Source: an uncultured Lachnospiraceae bacterium (GTDB lineage Bacteria; Bacillota; Clostridia; Lachnospirales; Lachnospiraceae). From it: 64,000 nucleotides of DNA. The DNA lies in the NCBI GenBank assembly GCA_947367855.1, contig CANBFE010000002.1, positions 248,001 through 312,000 on the forward strand. Reading direction: 5' to 3'. Below the pieces are notes generated by a model. That model had not been told where the DNA came from. It saw nothing but the letters and a program-made list of their open reading frames with translations, and ran no database searches. This document shows, piece after piece, positions 25,142 through 32,060 of this stretch (positions are counted from its first letter, which is position 1; the number at the start of each line of letters is the position of its first letter). Position numbers and translations under genes: made by a program.

Positions 25142-25545
25142 ATCAATACCTCTCTTTTCTCCATGTGGATTGTGATTTCCTCTTTTATATTTGCTCTTTT
25201 TATGCCTACTACGGTGAGCATTATACCGGCTGTGCCCACATAGAAGCAGATACCGGCTGCAAAACAGGATAAATAACGGTTTTCAATCATGATCAGCGCC
25301 AGAATAGCTAGCAGGGAAAACGTGATCAGATTTAAAACCATGGGCAGATACCAAAGCGATACTTTATGGACGGCAGACTGTTTTCGCAGGACGGCCTGCT
25401 GCCGGTACAGATCCGCTTTAAGTTTATTATTCAGTTCCGGTGCGGGAACATCAGCCGTTTTCATAGAAGCCCGGACCAAATCTTCTATCTTTATGTCAGA
25501 CGCGTTCCTGTCAGGTATTTTTCTGTCAGAATGATTCTCTCTCAT
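25138..25545 (-). CDS. small membrane protein, probable anti-sigma-type partner
   Basis: 135 residues, ATG 25545 behind TTGGAGG. A hydrophilic N-terminal 70 residues (DIKIEDLVRASMKTADVP, PELNNKLKADLY) precede two membrane helices (LPMVLNLITFSLLAILALIM and YLSCFAAGICFYVGTAGIML). It overlaps the sigma gene by 20 bases, which indicates translational coupling. A cytoplasmic N-terminus plus membrane helices, encoded directly after a sigma factor, is the usual layout of an anti-sigma factor; no zinc-binding HxxxCxxC motif is present, so this role is inferred from position only. Confidence 0.6.
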   Translation of the reverse strand: MRENHSDRKIPDRNASDIKIEDLVRASMKTADVPAPELNNKLKADLYRQQAVLRKQSAVHKVSLWYLPMVLNLITFSLLAILALIMIENRYLSCFAAGICFYVGTAGIMLTVVGIKRANIKEEITIHMEKREVLI

Positions 25546-26059
25546 AACCGATATCCTCCAATCTTTTTTTAATTAAGCTTCTTCCCCTGAACAATCGACT
25601 TTTCACGGTGCCGGGAGGTTTCTTCAGGATTGCCGCTATCTGCTCTACGGAACATTCGGAAAGGTAGTATAAGATCAGCGGTACCTGAAATTTTTCGGGA
25701 AGGGTCTGTATAATCCGGCGGACTTGCGTAATCAGTTCCTTTTGAAGATAACCTTCCTCAATTCTCTCATCAGACCGCAGTACAGTTTCTGTTTCGTCAT
25801 CAAAATTGCCGCAGGGGGCAATGGTGTTTCTGCGCGCCTGTTTTCTTCTGGCGCTTTTCCAAAGATTATGAGCCAATGAAAAAAACAGCGCTTTTGGGTT
25901 TTTCTCCCAGTCAAGAGTCCATTCTGTTTCCAACGCTTTCAGGAAAGTCTGCTGATATAAATCCTCGGCATCCGCTTTGTCTCCGCAGAGTTTCAGGCAA
26001 AATCTGTATATATCCGTACCGAAATCGTCGATACATTTTTCTATTTCTCTTGCGTCCAC
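25526..26059 (-). CDS. ECF-type RNA polymerase sigma factor
   Basis: 177 residues from GTG 26059 with a near-perfect AAAGGAGGTGA site. Region 2: CIDDFGTDIYRFCLKLCGDKADAEDLYQQTFLKAL. Region 4: LPEKFQVPLILYYLSECSVEQIAAILKKPPGTVKSRLFRGRSLIKKRL, a helix-turn-helix recognising -35 elements. The linker is short, with no region 3, as expected for a group 4 sigma factor. First gene of a three-gene operon with two membrane proteins. Its targets are unknown. Confidence 0.9.
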   Translation of the reverse strand: MDAREIEKCIDDFGTDIYRFCLKLCGDKADAEDLYQQTFLKALETEWTLDWEKNPKALFFSLAHNLWKSARRKQARRNTIAPCGNFDDETETVLRSDERIEEGYLQKELITQVRRIIQTLPEKFQVPLILYYLSECSVEQIAAILKKPPGTVKSRLFRGRSLIKKRLEDIGYERESF

Positions 26060-26229
26060 TGTTTCACCTCCTTTGCCTGTTCACCCTATATTCGCCGTGA
26101 CTTTGCAGGGGGTTCATTTTTTCAGAAAATATTTTTACCTTTGCCGGGGCCGTATCTTTCCACCCTGTTTGATTATATAGGAAAGGCGCTGAATTGTGGA
26201 GGTGCTGAGCTTTTGGCAGTGTACGGAAT

Positions 26230-26490
26230 AAGATATTTGCATTTGCGTCATTCTATGGTAAAATGAGGGAGACAATTGAATCGTGTGAGGTTTCTTCCCC
26301 TGAGCACGATACAGGCAGTTGATATAATCGACGAACAGACGGTTCAGGTGACAGTAGGAAGTGCCGACACAGAGCTGATTTACAGCTTTGTGGCAGCCAT
26401 TATGCGGACGGATTTGATATGTAGATTGCCATTGTCTCTCTCCACTTATGAATTCCATATGCAGACCGGGGAGGTCATCGTGGAGCAGCA
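26230..26490 (+). pseudogene. shredded copy of the downstream peptide-binding protein gene
   Basis: Three pieces of the gene at 28310-30019 are joined here: the promoter region (26230-26290, like 28225-28284), an internal piece encoding LSTIQAVDIIDEQTVQVTV and on to FVAAI (26296-26403, like 28906-29010), and a piece encoding FHMQTGEVIVEQ (about 26404-26490, like 29533-29619). The internal piece differs at only a few bases. The intervening coding sequence, including start codon, signal peptide and most of the ligand-binding lobes, is absent, so no transport protein can be made. Confidence 0.85.
26237..26264 (+). promoter_or_regulatory. promoter inherited from a dead peptide-binding protein gene
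   Basis: TTGCAT (26237-26242), 16 bases, TAAAAT (26259-26264). Spacing and hexamers are the same as in the promoter of the intact gene at 28228-28255, and the surrounding bases are near-identical. It is the only clear promoter upstream of the leader peptide and the tandem GNAT gene. Confidence 0.65.
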
Positions 26491-26571
26491 TACAAAGTGT
26501 TCAAGACACACCGCAACCCTTTTTCAAATGCATTTGCTATTCTTGTGACAAAACAGCAGGGGTGGTTGTAT

Positions 26572-26610
26572 ATGAAAATGATTCGTGTATGGAGGGTCCG
26601 CGAAATTTGA
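26572..26610 (+). CDS. 12-codon leader peptide MKMIRVWRVREI
   Basis: ATG 26572 to TGA 26608-26610, with AGGGGTGG about 7 bases upstream as a possible ribosome site. Codons 7-9 (Trp-Arg-Val) form the left arm of a hairpin and the stop codon is in the right arm. The R-V-R triplet fits the Arg/Lys-X-Arg/Lys type of drug-dependent ribosome arrest motif known from erm leader peptides. Too short for a normal gene finder. Translation is inferred. Confidence 0.5.
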   Translation: MKMIRVWRVREI

Positions 26611-26631
26611 CCCTCCAGTTATATCTGGAGG
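26590..26631 (+). promoter_or_regulatory. two mutually exclusive hairpins over the GNAT ribosome site
   Basis: Hairpin A: TGGAGGGTC (26590-26598) with GACCCTCCA (26609-26617), 9 perfect pairs. Hairpin B: CCTCCAG (26612-26618) with CTGGAGG (26625-26631), 7 perfect pairs, where the right arm is the ribosome site of the gene at 26639. The middle segment cannot do both, so pairing A frees the ribosome site and pairing B hides it. This is the layout of translational attenuators. Confidence 0.7.
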
Positions 26632-26638
26632 ATAAAAT

Positions 26639-27559
26639 ATGGTTAAATTATTTGATGTGGATGAACAGAACTGGCTGGATGTCATCTCGCTGGGCGTCAC
26701 AGAAGAGCAGAAAAAATTTCTTGCCGAACCGATTGGGATTGTAGCAAGAGGATATGTCTATCGCGCTTGTAACGCCAAAGTTTACGGCATATGCAACGGC
26801 GGGCATGTCATTGGCGTTGCGCTTGTAAGGAACATGGATGAAGAGCCGGCCTGTTACGAGTTGCAGCAGTTTATGATTGACCAGCGGTTTCAAAATAAGG
26901 GTTATGGTACGGAAGCGCTGCGCCTGATACTTTCAGTGCTTTCTAAGGAAAGAAAGTATAGCCGGGTGGAGGTATGTGTCAATAAGGATGATGCTGCGGC
27001 ACTTTGGGTATACAAAAAGGTTGGATTTGAGGATACCGGATATATCGATGAAAGGATTCCCCATTGCTATAACCTTATGTACAACTTAAACAAAGATGAC
27101 CGCCCCTATTCTGACATAATGATTTCTGACTTCTCCAATCCGCTGTTCCAAACGGCTTTTAAGAAGTATTTTTTAGAGTTGGGTCATGCAATTAAAGATT
27201 GGAACGGGTTGTTTAAAGAAATGAATGATGATGGTGATAATGTTGCCTTCGTCAGAACTTCTATGAATGATAAAGTTATCGGATTCATTCAATTCAAGCC
27301 CGTGAAGTTTTCAAGTTGGTTTTTTGAAGAAACTTGCGGCTTTATAAGAGAGTTTTGGGTTGCTGAAGAGTTCCGAAATAAAAATCATGGTACCGCGCTG
27401 ATCAGCCTTGCCGAAAAACATTTCACAGACAATGGGATCTACACAAGTATCCTGACCACAGATACCGCTGCACGCTTTTACAAAAGACATGGATACGTTA
27501 AAGCAGTCGGATGTAAAGCGAAGAATCAAGATGAAGTATTTATAAAGCACTTGAAGTAA
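26639..27559 (+). CDS. tandem GNAT acetyltransferase
   Basis: 306 residues, ATG 26639 with CTGGAGG 7 bases upstream. Two GNAT domains: residues 1-150 with the acetyl-CoA loop QRFQNKGYGTEALRL (the Q/RxxGxG/A signature) and DAAALWVYKKVGFED, like spermidine acetyltransferases; residues 165-306 with EFRNKNHGTALISLAEKHF and TAARFYKRHGYVKAVG. Substrate unknown; double-GNAT proteins include antibiotic and thiol acetyltransferases. The bases are noticeably more A+T-rich than the neighbours, hinting at transfer. Control by the leader peptide and hairpins at 26572-26631 suggests a response to ribosome stalling. Confidence 0.85.
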   Translation: MVKLFDVDEQNWLDVISLGVTEEQKKFLAEPIGIVARGYVYRACNAKVYGICNGGHVIGVALVRNMDEEPACYELQQFMIDQRFQNKGYGTEALRLILSVLSKERKYSRVEVCVNKDDAAALWVYKKVGFEDTGYIDERIPHCYNLMYNLNKDDRPYSDIMISDFSNPLFQTAFKKYFLELGHAIKDWNGLFKEMNDDGDNVAFVRTSMNDKVIGFIQFKPVKFSSWFFEETCGFIREFWVAEEFRNKNHGTALISLAEKHFTDNGIYTSILTTDTAARFYKRHGYVKAVGCKAKNQDEVFIKHLK

Positions 27560-27687
27560 AGTGCTGAACGCTCTGATACTACAGGTGAGATTTCCCTTAT
27601 TGCTTCCCTTGTGTGATACCTTTCTGCAAGACATTATGGACGCAGATAAGAGAAAAGGGAAACAAAATCATATAAAACAGTATAACA

Positions 27688-27901
27688 TAATTGCCAAAAT
27701 ACAGGAAGGTGGTATCTGTCCCCATTGCGGTCAGCCTGCGCTTGCAGTATCCCGCGGCATTGAGGCGGGCAACATTTTTCAGCTTGGAACCAAGTACACC
27801 AAATCCATGAAATTGTTTCGAGAGATAAGCGTTTATCTGCCAATGTTTCTATGACTTCTGCAGCAGAAGAAATCATGAAGCTTTTGTCAGCAGCGAAATA
27901 A
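27688..27901 (+). pseudogene. prolyl-tRNA synthetase fragment
   Basis: The frame through 27811 reads IIAKIQEGGICPHCGQP then AVSRGIEAGNIFQLGTKYTK. The CxxC and RGIEVGNIFQLGTKYS pattern is the conserved block of bacterial-type prolyl-tRNA synthetase, in the middle of that enzyme. No ATP-binding motifs lie upstream and no anticodon-binding domain downstream. From 27812 a different frame encodes RDKRLSANVSMTSAAEE and stops at 27901, perhaps another scrap. A functional proS must be elsewhere. Confidence 0.65.
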
Positions 27902-27932
27902 TTCTGTAAAGTATGGTTTATTGGCTGAGAAG

Positions 27933-27971
27933 GCAGAACAGAATACAATCCGGATTCGGAGTCTGTTCTGC
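27933..27971. terminator. hairpin after the proS relic
   Basis: GCAGAACAGA (27933-27942) pairs perfectly with TCTGTTCTGC (27962-27971); the loop contains the small palindrome ATCCGGAT. Only TTTC follows, so it is a modest terminator at best. Confidence 0.45.
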
Positions 27972-28013
27972 TTTCAAAATCATCTGACTGCCTCCTGCTA
28001 TTATTCTACCCAC

Positions 28014-28057
28014 ATTCTAATCATTCTTGTCAATCGTTTGGTTAGAATGATTAGAAT
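28014..28057. repeat. 14-bp perfect inverted repeat
   Basis: ATTCTAATCATTCT (28014-28027) and AGAATGATTAGAAT (28044-28057) are exact inverse complements with a 16-base spacer. A+T-rich, no T-run, 170 bases upstream of the peptide transporter promoter. It may be an operator for a dimeric regulator or a remnant end of a small element. The rest of 27972-28227 shows no convincing gene. Confidence 0.7.
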
Positions 28058-28227
28058 AAATTGCAATTCCATCCATGTAAAAGGTGATCCAAGAATCCAC
28101 ATAATTGCCAAAATGAGATTGCCTTTACTGCTCATAATGATTCTTCCTGTAAATAACGTACGATTTATGCACACTATTTGGCATTCTGACAAAAAAATAC
28201 AGTAAAGATATGTACTGAATAAAATAC

Positions 28228-28255
28228 TTGCATTTCCTGTATTCTATGGTAAAAT
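28228..28255 (+). promoter_or_regulatory. promoter of the peptide importer operon
   Basis: TTGCAT (28228-28233), 16-base spacer, TAAAAT (28250-28255). Duplicated almost exactly at 26237-26264. Confidence 0.65.
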
Positions 28256-28309
28256 GAGGGAAACAATTGAATAGTGAGAGGTTTATTAATCGAAGAGGAG
28301 AAGAGCAGA

Positions 28310-30019
28310 ATGAGAAAGGTCTTTCATTTGAAAAGCATTCTTTTGAAAAAGAAACTTTGCGGTTTTCTTTTCACGGCACTTCTGACAATGGCTGTACTGG
28401 GCGGATGCGCAGACGGCACAGGAGAGTCTTCGGGGGATAATTCCTCTGTGGAGTCCGGGGCAGGTTCCCAGGATTCCGGTTCGGCGCAGGAGAGCACCGA
28501 TGCAGCACAGGATGGCGATACTTCGGCGGAAGAGAGCACATCCGAAGAAAGCGCAGCGGAGGCGGACCAGGCCGGACAGGGGACGTCGGATGTTACGTAC
28601 GGCGGCTCCATTGTTGTAGGAATACAACAGGATATCGACAGTCTTGACCCTCATAAAGCAACGGCGGCAGGAACTAAGGAAATTTTATTCAACATTTTTG
28701 AAGGCTTGGTAAAGCCGGATGAAAACGGCAATCTGATCAATGCGGTTGCCAGTGATTACACGATTTCGGAGGACGGGTTGGTGTATACCTTTACGCTCCG
28801 GGAAGGTGTAAAGTTCCACAACGGAAACGCTGTGACTGCTGAGGATGTGAAGTACTCTCTGGAGAGGGTATCGGGACTGTTGGATGGCACTCCCTTGATT
28901 TCCACCCTGAGCACGATACAGGCAGTTGATATAATCGACGAACAGACGGTTCAGGTTACGGTAGGAAGTGCCAACACGGAGCTGATTTACAGCTTTGTGG
29001 CAGCCATTATTCCCGCGGGAAGCGGGGAGGCGGAAGGGGCGGATCCTGTTGGCACCGGGCCGTTTTCTTATGTTTCCTACGAGCCTTTAAAGGGCATTAC
29101 CATGGCGAAGAATCCTGATTACTGGCAGGAGGGGCTTCCCTACCTGGACAGTGTGGAATTCAAGATCATGGGCGACGGGGATACATCGCTGATGGAGCTC
29201 CAGGGCGGTACCGTTGATTTCTATGCCTACCTGACGGATTCCCAGGCCCAGGCTCTCAAGGACAGCCATCAGGTGATTTCCTCCCCCACCAATATGGTGC
29301 AGGCGCTGTTTCTGAACAATGCCGTGGAACCGCTGAACGATGTGCGGGTGCGCCAGGCCATCAGCTACGCTTTGGACAAGGACGAGATCAACGGCTTTGT
29401 GGGAGGCGGAAACGGTACTTTGATCAGTTCCGCCATGCTGCCTACTCTGAAGGAGTACTATGTGGACCTGAACGATACTTACGGCAGCACTGCCAATGTG
29501 GAGAAGGCCAAGGAGCTGATGGCAGACGCAGGCTATGGGGACGGATTTGATATGGAGATTGCCATTGTCTCCACTTACCCGTTCCACATGCAGACCGGGG
29601 AGGTCATCGTGGAGCAGCTGAAGAATATCGGCATTAACGCCACCATCAAGGGTATGGAGAACGGCACCTGGCTTGACGAGGTGTACAACGGACGCCAGTT
29701 TGACGCCACCATTACCGCCCTTACCTGCGATATGACCCCCGGATACCTGATGAACCGCTTCCAGACCGACTCCAAGAAGAATTTCATCAATTTCCAGAGC
29801 GCGGCCTATGATGAAAATTATGCAAAGGCCCAGGCTGCGCTGGATCCCGAGGAGAAGGCAGGGTATTACAAGGAGCTGCAGAAGATTCTCTGCGATGAGG
29901 CGGGCAGCGTCTTCATCCAGGCTCCGGCCAATATGACGGCGATCAGCAAGCGCCTTGCGGGATATAAGTTCTATCCCGTATACGTGCAGGACATGAGTAC
30001 CGTGTACATTGTAGAATAA
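28310..30019 (+). CDS. ABC transporter peptide-binding lipoprotein (SBP family 5)
   Basis: 569 residues from ATG 28310 behind AAGAGGAG; 28274 is an upstream in-frame start without a good site. The signal peptide ends in the lipobox VLGGC, followed by an 80-residue Ser/Glu/Asp/Gly linker. The family 5 solute-binding fold is clear: DIDSLDPHKATAAGTKEILFN near the start, DGLVYTFTLREGVKFHNG, AEDVKYSLERV, DVRVRQAISYALDKDEI and AGYYKELQKILCDEAG. It captures di- or oligopeptides outside and hands them to the two permeases downstream. Nickel or other ligands are possible within the family. A broken copy lies at 26230-26490. Confidence 0.92.
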   Translation: MRKVFHLKSILLKKKLCGFLFTALLTMAVLGGCADGTGESSGDNSSVESGAGSQDSGSAQESTDAAQDGDTSAEESTSEESAAEADQAGQGTSDVTYGGSIVVGIQQDIDSLDPHKATAAGTKEILFNIFEGLVKPDENGNLINAVASDYTISEDGLVYTFTLREGVKFHNGNAVTAEDVKYSLERVSGLLDGTPLISTLSTIQAVDIIDEQTVQVTVGSANTELIYSFVAAIIPAGSGEAEGADPVGTGPFSYVSYEPLKGITMAKNPDYWQEGLPYLDSVEFKIMGDGDTSLMELQGGTVDFYAYLTDSQAQALKDSHQVISSPTNMVQALFLNNAVEPLNDVRVRQAISYALDKDEINGFVGGGNGTLISSAMLPTLKEYYVDLNDTYGSTANVEKAKELMADAGYGDGFDMEIAIVSTYPFHMQTGEVIVEQLKNIGINATIKGMENGTWLDEVYNGRQFDATITALTCDMTPGYLMNRFQTDSKKNFINFQSAAYDENYAKAQAALDPEEKAGYYKELQKILCDEAGSVFIQAPANMTAISKRLAGYKFYPVYVQDMSTVYIVE

Positions 30020-30029
30020 GGTGGTGGCT

Positions 30030-30063
30030 ATCGCGCAGCGCACTTTAGAGCCATCGCGCAGCG
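30030..30063. repeat. 11-bp direct repeat between binding protein and permease
   Basis: ATCGCGCAGCG at 30030-30040 and 30053-30063. The second copy reads ATCGCGCAGCGAT, itself a short palindrome. It lies just before the ribosome site of the permease and may lower or separate its expression from that of the binding protein. Confidence 0.5.
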
Positions 30064-30084
30064 ATTAAATTAGGAGGCAGCAGT

Positions 30085-31038
30085 GTGAAATACTTAGGTA
30101 AAAAAATCATTACTCTCATTATGACATTGTTTCTGGTTTCCGCGGCTGCCTTTCTTGCCTTTCAGATCATTCCCGGAGACGTGGTTTCTTCGATTTTAGG
30201 TACGGAGGCCACGCCGGAACGGGAGGAGGCGCTTCGGGAAGAACTGGGCTTAAATGACCCGCCCCTGGTGCGTTACGGAAAATGGGCGGCAGGGGTGCTG
30301 AGGGGAGACCTTGGCATCAGCTACCGGTATTCCAAAAATATGAACGAAATGATGCCGGTGGCGGAACTGATCGGGGATAAACTGCCGGTGACCCTGTGGC
30401 TTGCGGTGCTTTCCCTTGGGCTGATTGTTGCGGTGTCCATTCCCCTGGGGGTACTTTGGGCAAAAAGCGGTTCCCGTGCGTTGGATGCCGCTCTGGGGGT
30501 GATCACCCAGGCGACTATGGCGGTGCCTTCTTTTTTTCTGGGCATTCTGGTAACCTGGCTGTTCGGCATTTTGTTAAAATGGTTTGCGCCCGGAGGTTAT
30601 GTGAGCTATAAGGAAAATTTTCCGGGGTTCCTGCGTTATCTGCTGTTTCCTGCCATATCCATCGCACTGCCGAAGATCGCCATGACGGCAAGATTTCTGC
30701 GAAATTCCATGCTGACGGAGATGGGCTCGGATTATGTCCGCACCGCCTACAGCAAGGGCTGCGGCAGGGAAAGAGTGATGTACAGACATGTGCTGCGCAA
30801 TGCCATGATGCCTGTGATTACCTTTCTGGGGATGATTGTGGCGGAGATTGTGGCAGGCAGTATTGTGGTGGAGCAGGTGTTCGGCCTGCCGGGTATCGGC
30901 AGACTGCTGATCAGTTCCATTTCCACCAGGGATTTTCCGGTGGTGGAGATTTTGATTTTGTATATTACCTTTGTGGTTATCTTTGTTTATTTTCTGGTGG
31001 ATGTCCTGTATAAAGTGGTGGATCCCCGGATCTCGTAA
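30085..31038 (+). CDS. peptide ABC transporter permease, DppB/OppB type
   Basis: 317 residues from GTG 30085 with TAGGAGGCAG; GTG 30083 is out of frame. Six membrane helices; the first periplasmic-type loop contains ATPEREEALREELGLNDPPLVRYGKW, characteristic of DppB. The inner membrane component signature reads RFLRNSMLTEMGSDYVRTAYSKG then GCGRERVMYRHVLRNAMMPVI, ending in GLPGIGRLLI. It pairs with the DppC-type permease. Length matches the family. Confidence 0.92.
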   Translation: MKYLGKKIITLIMTLFLVSAAAFLAFQIIPGDVVSSILGTEATPEREEALREELGLNDPPLVRYGKWAAGVLRGDLGISYRYSKNMNEMMPVAELIGDKLPVTLWLAVLSLGLIVAVSIPLGVLWAKSGSRALDAALGVITQATMAVPSFFLGILVTWLFGILLKWFAPGGYVSYKENFPGFLRYLLFPAISIALPKIAMTARFLRNSMLTEMGSDYVRTAYSKGCGRERVMYRHVLRNAMMPVITFLGMIVAEIVAGSIVVEQVFGLPGIGRLLISSISTRDFPVVEILILYITFVVIFVYFLVDVLYKVVDPRIS

Positions 31039-31072
31039 CGGGCGGCAAATGCCTGTTTGGGGCGAAAGGGAA

Positions 31073-31168
31073 ATGGGCCTGTTCAGGAAAAAAAGCGGGC
31101 AGGGTACAAAGGATGCCATTTTACAGGAGTGGCAGGGGTTCATGCAGGAAGGGAAGCGGCCGGTATGA
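31073..31168 (+). CDS. possible 31-residue small protein between the permeases
   Basis: ATG 31073 behind GAAAGGGAA, reading MGLFRKKSGQGTKDAILQEW and ending EGKRPV; its TGA overlaps the ATG of the next permease. It is charged and soluble, without a membrane helix. The overlap and ribosome site suggest translational coupling of the DppC-like gene. It could also be the remains of a longer cytoplasmic N-terminus of that permease. Confidence 0.35.
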   Translation: MGLFRKKSGQGTKDAILQEWQGFMQEGKRPV

Positions 31169-31992
31169 AGAAGAAAAACGGGAAAAAGTGGAATAAGTAT
31201 CTGTATGCCGGTATTGTGATGACGGGTATTGCCGTGGTGCTGGGCGTACTGGGGTTTTTCTGGACCCCTTACAGCACTACGGCAATGTCCGCCGCGGAGA
31301 AGTTTTCCGGTCCTTCCTTAAGACACCCTTTCGGCACGGATAATTTCGGCAGGGATATATTCTCCAGGGTCATGCAGGGACTGGGGACTACAATGGTCAT
31401 CAGCAGTCTGGTGGTGTTCTGCTCCGGTCTGGCGGGAATTCTTCTGGGAGCGGTGACCGGGTATTTCGGGGGGATACTGGACGAGGCGGTAATGCGGATC
31501 ACGGATGCCCTGAACGGCTTCCCCAGTATTCTGCTGACCTTGGTGATCATCAGCCTTCTGGGCACAGGCAGACAGAACGTGATCATATCCATGTCTTTGG
31601 TGTTTACCCCCAGTTTTGTGCGGATTGTCCGGGGAGAATTTATCCGGCTGAGGGATGCGGATTATATCAAGAGGGCCAGGATGATGGAGGTGGGAAAATT
31701 CCGTATTCTGTTTGTCCATATACTGCCGAATATTTTTTCCGTATTCTGGGTTTCGGTGATGATCGGGTTCAACAATGCCATTTTGGCGGAATCCGGCATG
31801 AGCTATCTGGGGATAGGGGTGCAGCCTCCGGATGCCAGTCTGGGCAACATGCTTTCGGATGCTCAGGGGTATCTGCAGTCTGCGCCCTGGTGCGCGTTGG
31901 CGCCGGGACTGACCATAGTATGGCTTGTGTTGGGATTTTCTCTGTTCAGTGAGGGAATCCGGCGGCAGGGGGCTTTTGACTCAGGGCAGTAA
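31165..31992 (+). CDS. peptide ABC transporter permease, DppC/OppC type
   Basis: 275 residues from ATG 31165 behind GGAAGGGAAG; the longer frame from 31057 has no better site. The N-terminal helix is followed by the DppC hallmark SLRHPFGTDNFGRDIFSRVMQG, then five more helices. The coupling motif is FVRIVRGEFIRLRDADYIKRARMM, and SYLGIGVQPPDASLGNML is the family C-terminal block. Completes the importer channel with the DppB-type protein. Confidence 0.93.
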   Translation: MKKKNGKKWNKYLYAGIVMTGIAVVLGVLGFFWTPYSTTAMSAAEKFSGPSLRHPFGTDNFGRDIFSRVMQGLGTTMVISSLVVFCSGLAGILLGAVTGYFGGILDEAVMRITDALNGFPSILLTLVIISLLGTGRQNVIISMSLVFTPSFVRIVRGEFIRLRDADYIKRARMMEVGKFRILFVHILPNIFSVFWVSVMIGFNNAILAESGMSYLGIGVQPPDASLGNMLSDAQGYLQSAPWCALAPGLTIVWLVLGFSLFSEGIRRQGAFDSGQ

Positions 31993-32060
31993 ATTCCCGG
32001 TTCCGGCCTGGCCGGGGCGGTGAAGGTTTCCTGCGGTTTTGGAAGGAGGGACGTGTCAAG

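Noticed and set aside
26135..26491. Minus-strand frame of 118 codons
   Set aside because: It is the reverse of the shredded peptide-binding protein gene; the plus-strand match to 28.9-29.6 kb explains it.
28001..28192. Minus-strand 63-codon hydrophobic frame
   Set aside because: It runs across the perfect inverted repeat, has no ribosome site and its hydrophobic content follows from A/T-rich DNA.
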